Positions 50,493-59,928 of a stretch of DNA of 64,000 nt are shown one piece after another. Numbering within the stretch: position 1 is the first letter of the stretch; each line of letters opens with the position of its first letter. The position numbers and the translations under genes were made by a program. The notes under the pieces were generated by a model. That model was not told where the DNA came from, did not search any database, and saw only the letters and a list, made by a program, of their open reading frames with translations. Origin of the DNA: Natrononativus amylolyticus (lineage in GTDB: Archaea > Halobacteriota > Halobacteria > Halobacteriales > Natrialbaceae); assembly GCF_024362525.1 (NCBI RefSeq), contig NZ_CP101459.1:1-64000 (forward strand), read 5' to 3'.

Positions 50493-50697
50493 CCCGTTTC
50501 TACATTATCGAGGGGAGGGAAAAGTGTATTTCACAACCCTGAATCGTTATGTTTGCACGTGTAGTGATCGGGTGGTCCATCGGTTTCGGTCTGAAACAAA
50601 CGAAGCCGTCGTGCTGAACTCATCCTCTCAATCCGCGACTCTTCTATCAATCTCCAAGGGTTCCAACAGAGCCAAACAGTTCGATGCTACCGACCGC

Positions 50698-50945
50698 TCA
50701 CAGCCGGCGCTCGAGGACGTCAGCCACCGCGGCCGCGATCTCGTCGCCGTACTGCTCGCATGAGTGTTCGTCCTGGCCGATCCAGACACCACAGCGCGTG
50801 GCGAGCCGGTTGGCCAGCGTCCCGTCGCCGTCGGCACGGGACTGGCCACTCCCGAGGACCGCCTCGAACTCGGTGCCCTCGAGAACGCCGTTGATCGCAT
50901 CCCGCACCGCCTCGCGGAACGACTGTGGGGCCTGGCCGCCGATCT
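50698..50945 (-). pseudogene. Possible fragment of a haloarchaeal protein
   Basis: On the minus strand a stretch from about 50945 reads GGQAPQSFREAVRDAINGVL, then EGTEFEAVLGSGQSRADGDG and SCEQYGDEIAAAVADVLERR. This has natural-looking composition but begins right after an in-frame stop, so its N-terminus is missing. Family not recognised. It may be the end of an old gene. Confidence 0.35.
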
Positions 50946-51040
50946 GACTTTATTCCACCCGACTACTTCTGAACTACCCGAAAGAGAAGCGCGCTCACTG
51001 ACCATCTGCGGGTGGTTTCGAATCGGCGTCTTCTTTCTGC

Positions 51041-51235
51041 TCAATAGCCACCAGCATCTTCGAAACAGCGTCCACAGTGACTGAATTCATCTGGGAGCTC
51101 AGTTATCTCAGCAGCGATTGTGCGGACGTGCTGGTCTGGAACCTCTTTGAGTGCGCCACACTGTGCGCGGCGAACGTTGCTCTCGGACGCGGGCTTGTGC
51201 GCGGTCTCAGTATGCCCATTGAGCACAATCCTCAT
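51041..51235 (-). CDS. Small cysteine-containing protein
   Basis: A 64-residue protein with single Cys at RRAQCGAL and the pair CGRCF at the C-terminus, plus two histidines, so it could bind zinc. The acidic middle AAEITELPDEFSHCGRCFED is typical of small haloarchaeal zinc-finger proteins. No family name; the gene is isolated. Confidence 0.6.
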   Translation of the reverse strand: MRIVLNGHTETAHKPASESNVRRAQCGALKEVPDQHVRTIAAEITELPDEFSHCGRCFEDAGGY

Positions 51236-51324
51236 ATCTCAGTTTTCGTGAGAACGTCTATAAAACTACTCACCTGACTCTGCGGCGACCATGACTGCCA
51301 TTAGGCCGAACGTTCGTATTGAGG

Positions 51325-51504
51325 CTACTCTTTTTTCTGATTCGGAGGCAGATGAGGGTGCTGACCGAGGTTTGCGATGGCCTCCGTTGACACAACCGTG
51401 TGTCCGGTTTTGCGGTGATGCACAATCGCTCGTCGGTCCGGGTCAGATGAACAGCCGTCTGACGCGGTAGCAGACCACTCACACTCGATACACTGCTTTG
51501 TCAT
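51325..51504 (-). CDS. Small zinc-finger protein
   Basis: The 59-residue product starts MTKQCIECEWSATASDGC and continues HHRKTGHTVVSTEAIANLG. The CxxC at 5-8 and the HH...H motif form a compact zinc finger of the type that is widespread and small in haloarchaea. The start at 51504 is chosen because upstream codons up to 51597 lack coding character. Role is unknown; such proteins often affect transcription. Confidence 0.65.
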   Translation of the reverse strand: MTKQCIECEWSATASDGCSSDPDRRAIVHHRKTGHTVVSTEAIANLGQHPHLPPNQKKE

Positions 51505-51636
51505 TCTATATCGTACTCGTACCGACTTCGATAGAAGCTGTGGGGACATATGCAAGGTGAGCGTAAACAGGAATGTTACGGGTGCTGAACGGAGCAATCA
51601 GAGAAGACGCAGGTGTTCTCGATGGTGTCTGGGTGG

Positions 51637-51981
51637 TTAGTGGTCAGCTTCTGCACCGACGAATACCCAGCCGTCGCTTCTGACTGTAATCTCGTGGCCA
51701 CGGTACGAAAACGTCAGTGACTCATCCCCGGTGTGGTTTTCACGCCTGGCTGCCGGGCCGAACAGCGCCTCTTCGACCGCAACGGTATCCACGGAGTCGT
51801 ATAATGGTGGGGTTTTGATGTCTGGGGGCTCAACCCCTTCAGCGTCGGCAACGGCAAAAATGATCGTCGTCGTTAAATCCTGTGGGTCGTCGTGGTCGTA
51901 GTGTGCCTGTGCGTCTGCAACTGGCCGGTTCCCTCCATCGAGTGTCTCTGTGGGAGAAGTCTTATCGTGGCTGTCATTCAT
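51637..51981 (-). CDS. HalOD1 output-domain protein, third copy
   Basis: A 114-residue protein with an N-terminal disordered region and the HalOD1 core DPQDLTTTIIFAVADAEGVE, PPLYDSVDTVAVEEALFG, SLTFSYRGHEITVRSDGWVF. It starts inside the end of the DUF7344 gene at 51974-52417 with an eight-base overlap. It therefore forms a two-gene operon with it, a clearer pairing than the other two HalOD1 genes, and may be its partner. Confidence 0.85.
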   Translation of the reverse strand: MNDSHDKTSPTETLDGGNRPVADAQAHYDHDDPQDLTTTIIFAVADAEGVEPPDIKTPPLYDSVDTVAVEEALFGPAARRENHTGDESLTFSYRGHEITVRSDGWVFVGAEADH

Positions 51982-52417
51982 GATACTCCCTCTCTGCGTG
52001 CGACTGCTGGGTGCTATCAGCACTCCCTCCTAACCCTGCCAGCATCGTTAAAATTCCGCCAGCGTGTTGCCCCTTCGTAATGGTCTCGCTCTCACGATTG
52101 AAGCCGACAACGCCGTAGTCAACCAGTTTTGGAACGTGCGCATGCAGGAGCGAGACGTAGACCTGATTCCGTTCGTCAGCTGTCACCGTCTCTTCTGGAA
52201 TATCTAACTCCCACGCGGCGACCTTCGTGGCGAGTTCGCGCAGTGACCACTGGGGCTTCTCGCTGAGCGTATAGAGAAGATACCGCCGCCGTGGATGTGC
52301 AAGGACAGCGAACTCGGTGTCCATCTGAAGAAGCGTGTCAGGCACCTGCGGTGGGCCTTGTTGCTTGCCGTCAGCGTGTGTGGTGCTGTCAGTATCTTCT
52401 CCGCCGGTGCCATTCAT
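51974..52417 (-). CDS. DUF7344-type winged-helix protein, operon partner of HalOD1
   Basis: A 147-residue protein. A polar N-terminus to about 30 is followed by the DUF7344 domain (MDTEFAVLAHPRRRYLLYTL, QVYVSLLHAHVPKLVDYGVV). It is coupled to the downstream HalOD1 gene by an eight-base overlap, suggesting that the two make one signalling unit. The chosen ATG at 52417 avoids a weakly coding upstream extension to 52444. Confidence 0.8.
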   Translation of the reverse strand: MNGTGGEDTDSTTHADGKQQGPPQVPDTLLQMDTEFAVLAHPRRRYLLYTLSEKPQWSLRELATKVAAWELDIPEETVTADERNQVYVSLLHAHVPKLVDYGVVGFNRESETITKGQHAGGILTMLAGLGGSADSTQQSHAEREYHE

Positions 52418-52718
52418 ACTTGAGTATTTTGCCCTCCAAGCCATTACGTCCTGCGGTAGATGAAATAGCGCTTAACTTCCTTCTGCGGGTGCTTTTCACC
52501 GAAACTGGGTTCTCAGTCCAGAATCATCCTCGCGGCGTCCAGTGCACGCCGCCGCAGGGAGTACTGCCGACTACCAGCAGCACAAGAGCGTCAAATTCTG
52601 CTTGCTTCATCTATACTCGGGACGCTACGTCCGACAGCTATGAAATCGCTTACTACACACCGTGCTCTGTTCTTCGCCTGTACTGAGCGTTCGCCCCTTC
52701 ACGTTAATCACGCTCTGA

Positions 52719-52916
52719 CTCGTACGACAGTCGCGCCTTCTATTCAGCACGGCTGCTGAAACCTCTCATCAATCGAGGATTTCAACAGACCCACGACGAT
52801 AGCATTTACGGGATTCATCCCACGAGTACACTCCTAGGCTTTCTCCCTGCACCCGTGTAATCGACTTTCAGCTCGTGCCACAGTCGCTCCCTCTATTCAG
52901 CACGACTGTTGAAACC
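52719..52916. repeat. Two direct copies of a 46-base element with internal palindrome
   Basis: Bases 52719-52764 and 52871-52916 are about 40/46 identical. Each contains TTCAGCAC near-symmetric with TGCTGAA or TGTTGAA, a palindromic core. The copies are 106 bases apart in a gene-free region between a regulator and two signalling genes. They may be short mobile or regulatory elements. Confidence 0.6.
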
Positions 52917-52931
52917 TACCACGGCAGTCGC

Positions 52932-53558
52932 CTATGAGATGAACTCTTTGATAATCCGGCCTTCACCTCGATGCAGAACGCCACTGGCCGCCGATTGATT
53001 GATCCCGAATGTGTCTGCAAGCTCGACGAGCGTACAGCCACGAGGACTGTCGTAATAGCCGCGTTCGACCGCTTCAGTAATGAACTCCCGTTGGCGCTCG
53101 GTGAGGAGTCCGCTCGCATCGTATGATTGGGTAACCGATATGATCTCGAACGGGAGATCAGCCACTGCTAACCCGGTGGTGAACTCCGACAACTGCTCCT
53201 GTGAGCCGAGTAGTTCACCTGATAACCACCCGTCTTGGATGGTGAGAGGAAATCGCGGAAGGTTCCCCGTCGCACGCCTCGCCTCGTACGATGACGGCAT
53301 CGGAAACACGAACTGGATCAGTACCATCCCCTCGTCGGAATGGAGCACTTCGTACGAGCGCACTTCCGGTGCGTCGTCGAACCGGCGAACGATGGCGTCC
53401 CCGTCCGGTGTCGTTACTTCGACCACTTCGAGTACGCCATCGTCTGTGGGCTGGCTCGCCAGGATCTTGAACTCGGCATCCGAGAAGTCGGTCGAGACAC
53501 CAGCTAGCCAATTGTCGTCGTCTGCCCCAATCTTGACCTTCAGGCGTATCCGAGGCAT
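52932..53558 (-). CDS. Bat-type HTH-10 regulator
   Basis: A 208-residue protein. The C-terminal HTH-10 domain is at about 145-208 (LTERQREFITEAVERGYYDS, RGCTLVELADTFGINQSAAS, VLHRGEGRIIKEFIS), as in bacterio-opsin activator-like regulators. The N-terminal 140 residues (LRLKVKIGADDDNWLAG-like, EVLHSDEGMVLIQFVFP) are the accompanying Bat-type sensor fold. It is divergent from the DoxX gene across 115 bases, so it may control that gene. Ligand or stimulus unknown. Confidence 0.9.
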   Translation of the reverse strand: MPRIRLKVKIGADDDNWLAGVSTDFSDAEFKILASQPTDDGVLEVVEVTTPDGDAIVRRFDDAPEVRSYEVLHSDEGMVLIQFVFPMPSSYEARRATGNLPRFPLTIQDGWLSGELLGSQEQLSEFTTGLAVADLPFEIISVTQSYDASGLLTERQREFITEAVERGYYDSPRGCTLVELADTFGINQSAASGVLHRGEGRIIKEFIS

Positions 53559-53673
53559 AACACGGTCGAGTTGGCTGGCGAGTGGCTTAACAGACTCGCG
53601 GGAGACTTAAAAAGGTGAATCGATTCACGCGTGAATCCGTGGTCTCGCCCAGCATAGCAAGTAGAGACGATCT

Positions 53674-54048
53674 ATGAGCACAATTGAAACGGCGATCCCC
53701 GTCGTGCAGGGACTGCTCGGACTCATCATGGTGGGTGCGGGCAGCGTGAAGATCATCGGCGTTGACATCGCGAAAAGGGATTTCGAGCGGTACGGCTATC
53801 CAGAGTGGTTCCGATTCGTTACCGGTGGCATCGAAACTATTGGAGGGGTCGGGTTGCTCGTCGGTCTCGTGTTCGCGCCGATTCTCGCTGTTCTCGGCGG
53901 AATGCTAATCATCGCCACGATGATCGGGGCCATCCTGACGCATCTCTTCCGGGTTGACGATCCACTCTGGAGATCAGTTGGGCCAGCGGTCTACCTCATC
54001 GCCGGACTCGCCGTCACGAGTTTCATGCTCCTCTCGTCCTCTCCGTGA
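53674..54048 (+). CDS. DoxX-family membrane protein
   Basis: A 124-residue protein with four transmembrane helices and the DoxX pattern PVVQGLLGLIMVGAGSVKII, FRFVTGGIETIGGVGLLVGL, MLIIATMIGAILTHLFR. Some family members belong to thiosulfate:quinone oxidoreductase complexes; most are of unknown function. It is divergent from the Bat-type regulator, which may control it. Confidence 0.85.
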   Translation: MSTIETAIPVVQGLLGLIMVGAGSVKIIGVDIAKRDFERYGYPEWFRFVTGGIETIGGVGLLVGLVFAPILAVLGGMLIIATMIGAILTHLFRVDDPLWRSVGPAVYLIAGLAVTSFMLLSSSP

Positions 54049-54650
54049 GCAGTGGTACCTCGCTCTCCTGTACTGAGCAATCACCGCCCCTCGGTGACCG
54101 CTGGTGATACTGTCGGACAAAACGGTTCACACACCGATCACACTCGAGACGCTGTCACCACCGGCAACAGCCGTCGAAACGCGATCGGGTGGTCGCGGAC
54201 TTTTGGCTGACAATATGAATGTGTGCGACGGACTCAGCATGACTCGACAAACAGTATCTAGACCTGATGGAAATTCCGCCGATCAGTTCGCCCGTTCTCT
54301 ACTGGGGAGGTCAGGGACAATCGCGCGCAATGACGCAAGCCGCCGCGCTGCATCCATCCTCTGTATCTCACACGCGTCTCTTGACAGCGCGCATAGTCCG
54401 TCGAGTCTCTGCTGAAGAGACGGCGCGACTGTGGCACGAGTTGAAGGCTGATCGACGAAGGGTGGTGGTCGGTCAAGAGAGGGAATACGGAGAGGAAGTG
54501 CTTCAAGTACGACAGTCACGTAATGAAAGCGCTCTACTACTGATCTCCCTCGCTGCGCCCTCGCCGTTTGCCCTGTTTACTTTCCTGACTGTATACTGAT
54601 CCTCTGAGAAAGTCTTTTATCGGAGCCTGTCAACGTTGACTCGAGAGTAC
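54049..54650. other. Intergenic region without recognisable gene
   Basis: A 600-base stretch. The reading frames on both strands are short and without coding character. No repeat or RNA gene was seen. The last 60 bases contain TCTTTTATC before the next start. Confidence 0.4.
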
Positions 54651-55442
54651 ATGGGAGTCAATAACACACAAGGTTTCCTTAATGTCCAGTATGATTCAGC
54701 ATCATGGCTTGTCACAGCTGTTGGTCTGGTGTTAGGCATCGTCGGCGTCGCGTATCTCGTTACCCATCCGGAACCGCTGGTCGTCTGGGCCATTGAACTC
54801 GTGCTCGTCAGCGGCCCGGCTGCAGCAATCGTCTACGGCGGCTACTGGATCGCGGCGCATCAGGTGCCTCGCGGAGACGGCTGGAACATTGCGAAGTGGT
54901 GCCTCGCCGGGACTGTCGTCGCCGCGGTGCTCCTTCTCGGATACGTGAGCGCCGAACGGATCGGCGGTGCGACCGTCCTCAACTCCGAACTGCTCGTCCT
55001 GCTGGGCGCACTCGGCGGCGGAACCGTGTCGTTGTTCGCGGCGATTTCGAACGAACGACGGCATCTGGATGTCGCTCTCGATACTGAGGGAAACGAATTA
55101 GTCGACGCGGGCGCGGCACCGTTCTCCGCCGACGCACAGGCGTTCGCCGAGCTCGCAGCAGAGACGCGGTCGTGGTACGTCATCCGCGCACTCGAACTGG
55201 CGGAGGGGCCACTCGGTGTCGAATCGCTCGCCGCCCAGATCGCGACACTCGAAGAGACGGATGCGCAGCAAGTACAGATCGAGTTAGTTCATAGCCGACT
55301 CCCGAAACTGGCCGCCGACGGGCTGGTTCACTACGACCCGGACGTTGACGTTGTGCGGTCCGGCGACCGTGTGCCGGTAGTGATACAGGCGAGCGACGAA
55401 CTAGCGATAGCCGGTGATAACGTCACTCCACTCGACCAGTAA
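54651..55442 (+). CDS. Membrane-anchored DUF7344 protein
   Basis: A 263-residue protein. Four transmembrane helices lie in residues 20-140 (WLVTAVGLVLGIVGVAYLVT, TVVAAVLLLGYVSAERIGGA, VLLGALGGGTVSLFAAISNE). A cytoplasmic DUF7344 domain follows at about 165-240 (FAELAAETRSWYVIRALELA, VQIELVHSRLPKLAADGLVH). A regulator domain attached to a membrane bundle suggests a membrane-bound sensor or one-component regulator. Start at 54651; an upstream TTG at 54636 is possible. Confidence 0.8.
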   Translation: MGVNNTQGFLNVQYDSASWLVTAVGLVLGIVGVAYLVTHPEPLVVWAIELVLVSGPAAAIVYGGYWIAAHQVPRGDGWNIAKWCLAGTVVAAVLLLGYVSAERIGGATVLNSELLVLLGALGGGTVSLFAAISNERRHLDVALDTEGNELVDAGAAPFSADAQAFAELAAETRSWYVIRALELAEGPLGVESLAAQIATLEETDAQQVQIELVHSRLPKLAADGLVHYDPDVDVVRSGDRVPVVIQASDELAIAGDNVTPLDQ

Positions 55443-55674
55443 TCACCCGACCAGTAATCGGCTCCCTCCTCCTCCTGAGTGGTTTGCGGGTTTTATTGGA
55501 CGGATCCCTGAGTATGGGTTGAGAAACACCTCGAACTCAGTTCAAGAGAGCTACAAGCCAAATGGAAACGGCGACGACGTGTGCGAATCCATGTGCGATC
55601 ATCGCTGCTTCGAGACTGTACCCCAACAACAGTTCAACGAGTAGGGCGTTCTTCAGGGTCTGCGTCAAATTTCG

Positions 55675-56346
55675 CTATAGACCTGAACCTGGCGAAGAGG
55701 AGTCATCCCGTTCGATCTGTTCGTACAGATAGAACGAATATACAACGGTGATGGCGGCGGTGGCTACTGCCGGTACGAGGAAGAAGTACAGTGCGTATTC
55801 GCCGAACAGGAGTCCGCCCACCGTGAGTAGTGCGGTCAGCTTGAATAGTTTCCCACCGAGAGCGTGCGTTCGATTCCAGACTTCTTCGTTACTGAGCGTC
55901 CACGGCGTCCGGATACCGACAAACCAATTTCGCTTGGCGTGTGTGAGCACGACTCCGCAGTAATAAAAGAGCCCAGCTCCTCCGAACAGGATCAGGTAGA
56001 CGAAGTCGAATTCGTAGCCGAGATTGAACGCGATAATGCCGGCGTGAATGAGGAACAGATACGCTGTGAAGATGACGACGAACCAGTCGTAATAGGGACG
56101 AAATTCGTCGATGTTCGCCCGAAGTGGGTCAATTCGAGGAATAACGGCGAATACGCCGAGTAAGCCCGCACCCAACACGGGAACGAGCCCGACTGCAAGT
56201 GTTTTGGACATGGTCCCGCTCGGTTCGCCGGCGGCGTTCCAGTTCGAAACGACCTGGTCGGGGAGCGCAGGTGCTGCAATCACGCTCACGATCGCCGAAA
56301 GCACGACGAAGCCGCCTGCCAGCGCGAACCGATGACGAGTGTTCAT
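55675..56346 (-). CDS. SdpI/YhfL-like (DUF1648) membrane protein
   Basis: A 223-residue protein with six or seven transmembrane helices. The N-terminal DUF1648-like block (ALPDQVVSNWNAAGEPSGTM) and the SdpI block (RNWFVGIRTPWTLSNEEVWN, RTHALGGKLFKLTALLTVGG) are clear. In Bacillus, SdpI gives immunity to the SdpC toxin; in archaea the role is unknown. No ArsR-type repressor gene is beside it, in contrast with the usual sdpRI pair. Confidence 0.85.
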   Translation of the reverse strand: MNTRHRFALAGGFVVLSAIVSVIAAPALPDQVVSNWNAAGEPSGTMSKTLAVGLVPVLGAGLLGVFAVIPRIDPLRANIDEFRPYYDWFVVIFTAYLFLIHAGIIAFNLGYEFDFVYLILFGGAGLFYYCGVVLTHAKRNWFVGIRTPWTLSNEEVWNRTHALGGKLFKLTALLTVGGLLFGEYALYFFLVPAVATAAITVVYSFYLYEQIERDDSSSPGSGL

Positions 56347-57845
56347 GGTGGGTGATACGTAGAAAGCACTGATGAATGTGAGGTAGTGAGGGAGTCTGCG
56401 GTAAACCAGCGTACTCGCCAGTATTACGGTGGCGGCGACGACCACGAGTTCATCCTGCTCACGAGACGTGTGGGTCACTGGTTTAGGAAATCTCTTCGGC
56501 GACGAGATGCGGTGAGGCCCACAAGTGCCACAACCTCGGTTTCTTCGAGCGTCACGGTCTCAACGCCACCCGAAACGCCGAAGAGACGAGCGCCATCGAG
56601 TGTAACGTCCTACACAGAAGATACCAGGCGTTTTACTATAACAACCCCAGATAGTAGTTAAGTTTCCGAACAATATTACTCGGAGCAAGGCCTGTTTTCG
56701 ATGAGGTGTTTTCCAACTGAATAAACCCCAGACCCTGTCCAGTAGTCGGGGTAGACAGTTTGAATACAGTCACCCTTACTTTCCGGCCCTCTCTTACAAA
56801 CGCTCACATTCCTACTCTATAACCTCATAATATGGTCTAAAATAACCCAATTCACAATGACACAACACGATTCACCCCCTAATACACTAATAAGTCAAAA
56901 TCCACGGGCATAAAATAGTATTGTCTCGACAGGACATAACTGGTTGCTACTGTTCTTGGATTAGATAAATTTCTTATGTTTTAAGAAGCGTGATTCCCGG
57001 CGTCGGTGGTGGCGAAAAACACCCGTCTGCAGCCCCCGTCACCGCTGCGATCTCGTTTTAACGATCGTGAATGGGTATCAGGTTCGAATCGGGTGGAGTT
57101 GGGTATTACAATAATATGCTCGTAATAGCAACAGGGAGTTTCCGGAGTGAGGATTGCGAAAACGGAACGAAGATCGGGTGACGCCGATGATCTCTACACA
57201 GTCACACGAGGCCGCCCGCCCACCCGACGCTAGTGACGGACCGGAACGCGGTACCCACGGGGGAGGGGTGCGTACTGTCGATCTTCGTGAATTCGGCTTG
57301 TTCACCCACGTTACGCTCGATACCGGGGTTTTACATCATCTTTCATTCAGCGATTCAATACGGTCGAAAGCTGGCAATGGGCCATCTCCCCTGGGAGTCA
57401 GGTCCTGGTGGGTTCCGAGACACCGGGAAACTGGAACAGGGGCCTGAGGAACCAAATATCACTCGAGTGATTAGACCCCATCGCTGATCGTCGATTGAGG
57501 TCCGTGACGTGACCTCGAGGAACCCAGCTCCGGGAGTGCTCGGTCGCTAATCCCGCCGGCAGATCACTACCAGCGCCGGTCGCTGAAGCGACGGCTCCCT
57601 CGTGGACAGCCTGGATACTGGTGGCTTGGCGATGCCTGTGTCGAGAACACCGCTCGGCCGCGGTACATCACGTCTCCCGCCACACTATCCGTCGGTCGGG
57701 ACTGAATTGAACGACCGGTCACCGCGAGCGGTCTCCCGAAAGCATCGGCGGGAGTTTCAACAGCGTTGAATACGAGGTCGAATATCGACCCGTTCCTTCA
57801 CCACTATCGGTTCACGGACGGATTTCGACATCATGACGGAAGGAA
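56347..57845. other. Long gene-poor stretch
   Basis: About 1.5 kb without an intact gene. Part of it (56650-56950) is AT-rich, and the right part (57130-57770) GC-rich. Around 56510-56620 the minus strand reads like the fragment LDGARLFGVSGGVETVTLEE, but it has no start or partner. No repeats or RNA genes were identified. Confidence 0.4.
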
Positions 57846-57877
57846 TATTTAATATGGTCGAATCGGATGGTAGCATA
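57846..57877 (+). promoter_or_regulatory. TATA promoter of the IclR gene
   Basis: TATTTAATAT at 57846-57855 lies about 26 bases before the ATG at 57877, as for a leaderless haloarchaeal transcript. This supports the start codon. Confidence 0.5.
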
Positions 57878-58656
57878 TGACACTCAGCGATGGGGGCCAG
57901 ACCACGACGAAGACGATCAACTCCGTGGAGACCTCGTTCCGGCTTGTCGAGGCGCTCCGGCGGCTCGACGATGCCGGCGTATCGGAACTCGCGGACGAAC
58001 TGGAGCTGCCACCGAGTACAACCTACATCCACCTGAACACCCTGATGAAACTGGGGTATGTCATCAAGGACGATCACAGGTACCGCCTCTCCTTTCAGTT
58101 CTTGAACCTCGGTGGCTCGGTGCGCAAACGGTTCGATATGTATCAGCGGGCTCAGGAGGCGGTCGACCTCATCGCCCGGTACACCGGTGAAACCGCGGGT
58201 TTTGGGACGACAGAAAACGGTATGCGGGTGATTCTCTACCGGGCGAAAGGACAGCACGCGGTTGCGGACAACAAACCCCTCGGCGACTACAGCTACATGC
58301 ACCACACGTCCATCGGCAAAGCGATGCTCGCCTACCTTCCGGAGGCGGAAATCGACGAGATTATCGATCGATACGGCCTCCCGGCGGCAACCCCGAACAC
58401 GATCACCGACCGAGAGCACCTCGAGGCGGAACTCGAACGGGTTCGAACGCGCGAGTACGCCCTTGACGACGAAGAACACATCGTCGGGATCCGTGGGATC
58501 GCGGTTCCTGTCCAGAACGAAGCACAGGAGGTTCACGGCGCAATCGGCGTCGCAGGCCCCAAACGCCGCTTCCGGCCGAGCTATCTCACTCGGTTACTCG
58601 AAGTGTTGAACTACAATCGGAACGTGATCGAGTTGAAACACTCGTACTATGGCTGA
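57877..58656 (+). CDS. IclR-family transcriptional regulator
   Basis: A 259-residue protein. An N-terminal winged helix at about 15-75 (RLDDAGVSELADELELPPST) is followed by the IclR effector domain (TGETAGFGTTENGMRVILYR, MHHTSIGKAMLAYLPEAEID, EEHIVGIRGIAVPVQNEAQE). IclR proteins respond to small organic acids and often regulate adjacent catabolic genes. Here it is upstream of the threonine dehydratase-like gene and probably controls the catabolic cluster to the right. Confidence 0.92.
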   Translation: MTLSDGGQTTTKTINSVETSFRLVEALRRLDDAGVSELADELELPPSTTYIHLNTLMKLGYVIKDDHRYRLSFQFLNLGGSVRKRFDMYQRAQEAVDLIARYTGETAGFGTTENGMRVILYRAKGQHAVADNKPLGDYSYMHHTSIGKAMLAYLPEAEIDEIIDRYGLPAATPNTITDREHLEAELERVRTREYALDDEEHIVGIRGIAVPVQNEAQEVHGAIGVAGPKRRFRPSYLTRLLEVLNYNRNVIELKHSYYG

Positions 58657-58856
58657 TCGGGCCGTCGCCGAGGCGGAGTCACCGAGGCGATTCACGTTCC
58701 CAGACGGTCGAGCGAGCCGTGTGTGTCCTGGTTTCGATGGCGTCTCGAACCAGGAGATGCTGCCGTGATTCAACGGCCGCAGCCCACTCACGCACGCGAA
58801 TGGGACAGCCGCTTGACCGGATATTACATGACACCGTGGCTGAGCTAATCGGAGAA

Positions 58857-58866
58857 ATTATATGCT
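58857..58866 (+). promoter_or_regulatory. TATA promoter of the dehydratase gene
   Basis: AATTATATGC at 58857-58866 lies about 26 bases before the ATG at 58888, so the mRNA is probably leaderless. The promoter is independent of the IclR gene. Confidence 0.5.
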
Positions 58867-58887
58867 ATTCGGTCACACATCGAGAGT

Positions 58888-59928
58888 ATGGGCGATCGCT
58901 ACGAGCCAGTAGAGTCACCGGATGAGACGACGATTTTCGCGTATCACGACCTCACGCCACCAACGCTGGGGGACGTATACGAGGCACGAGCCGTCGTTCG
59001 CCAGCACTTGCCGCGGACACCGCTCGTTCGAAGCGAGTTTCTCTCCCGCGAACTCGATGCCGACGTCTATCTCAAGCGTGAGGATACGCTCCCGACGGGC
59101 GCGTTCAAGGTGCGCGGGGGGATCAACCTCTGTTCGCAACTGGACGATGAGTTCACCGACCGCGGACTGATCGCCGCGAGTACCGGCAACCACGGCCAAT
59201 CGGTTGCGTATGCGGGCCGGGCGTTCGACGTGCCGGTCACGATTGCCGTCCCAGAGGACCCAAATCAGGACAAGGTCACGGCGATGGAGCACCTCGGGGC
59301 GACGGTGCGATCGGGAGGGCGGGACTACGACGAAGCTCGCGAGTGGGCCGAATCCCAGGCCGCCGAACACGGGTATCGATACGTCCACTCCGCAAACGAA
59401 CCCGCCCTCATCGCCGGCGTCGGCACCGCCGGACTCGAGGTACTCGAGGACCTCCCGGCGGTCGATACCGTCCTCTGTCCCGTCGGTGGTGGCTCGAGTG
59501 CGGCCGGCTACTGTTTGACCGTCGGCGCGACCGGCTGTGACGTCGTCGGCATTCAGTCGACCGAGGCCGATGCCATGACCCAGGCGTGGCGAACCGGCTC
59601 CCTGGAGCCGAAACCGAGCGCAGACACGTATGCGGAAGGGCTCCAGTCGCGTGTCCCGTTTGCGCTCACGGTCGACATCCTCAGAGAGCGGTTGACCGAG
59701 ATGCGAACCGTCGGCGACGAGGCGATCCGGGACGCGATCCGCCGAACCCTCGCCGAGGAACACATCCTCCTCGAGGGCGCGGGTGCGGCAGCGATCGCGG
59801 GCGCACTGCAACTGAAGGAGGCGGTTGCGGGCGACACAGTCGTCATCCAGCTGTCCGGGCGCAACCTTGCACAGGAGAAGTTACAGCAGTTACTCACCGT
59901 CCCACCGGGGGCGACCTCAGCAGAATGA
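58888..59928 (+). CDS. Threonine/serine dehydratase-like PLP enzyme
   Basis: A 346-residue fold-type II PLP enzyme. The PLP lysine is in TLPTGAFKVRGGINL at about residue 74, the serine-rich loop ASTGNHGQSVAYAGR at about 96, and the glycine-rich CPVGGGSSAAGYCL binds the phosphate. It lacks the C-terminal ACT regulatory domain of biosynthetic IlvA, so it fits the catabolic or serine racemase-like class. Reaction: beta-elimination giving 2-oxobutyrate or pyruvate plus ammonia via an enamine. Its stop overlaps the next ATG by four bases (ATGA junction), so it is coupled to the amidohydrolase. Confidence 0.93.
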   Translation: MGDRYEPVESPDETTIFAYHDLTPPTLGDVYEARAVVRQHLPRTPLVRSEFLSRELDADVYLKREDTLPTGAFKVRGGINLCSQLDDEFTDRGLIAASTGNHGQSVAYAGRAFDVPVTIAVPEDPNQDKVTAMEHLGATVRSGGRDYDEAREWAESQAAEHGYRYVHSANEPALIAGVGTAGLEVLEDLPAVDTVLCPVGGGSSAAGYCLTVGATGCDVVGIQSTEADAMTQAWRTGSLEPKPSADTYAEGLQSRVPFALTVDILRERLTEMRTVGDEAIRDAIRRTLAEEHILLEGAGAAAIAGALQLKEAVAGDTVVIQLSGRNLAQEKLQQLLTVPPGATSAE

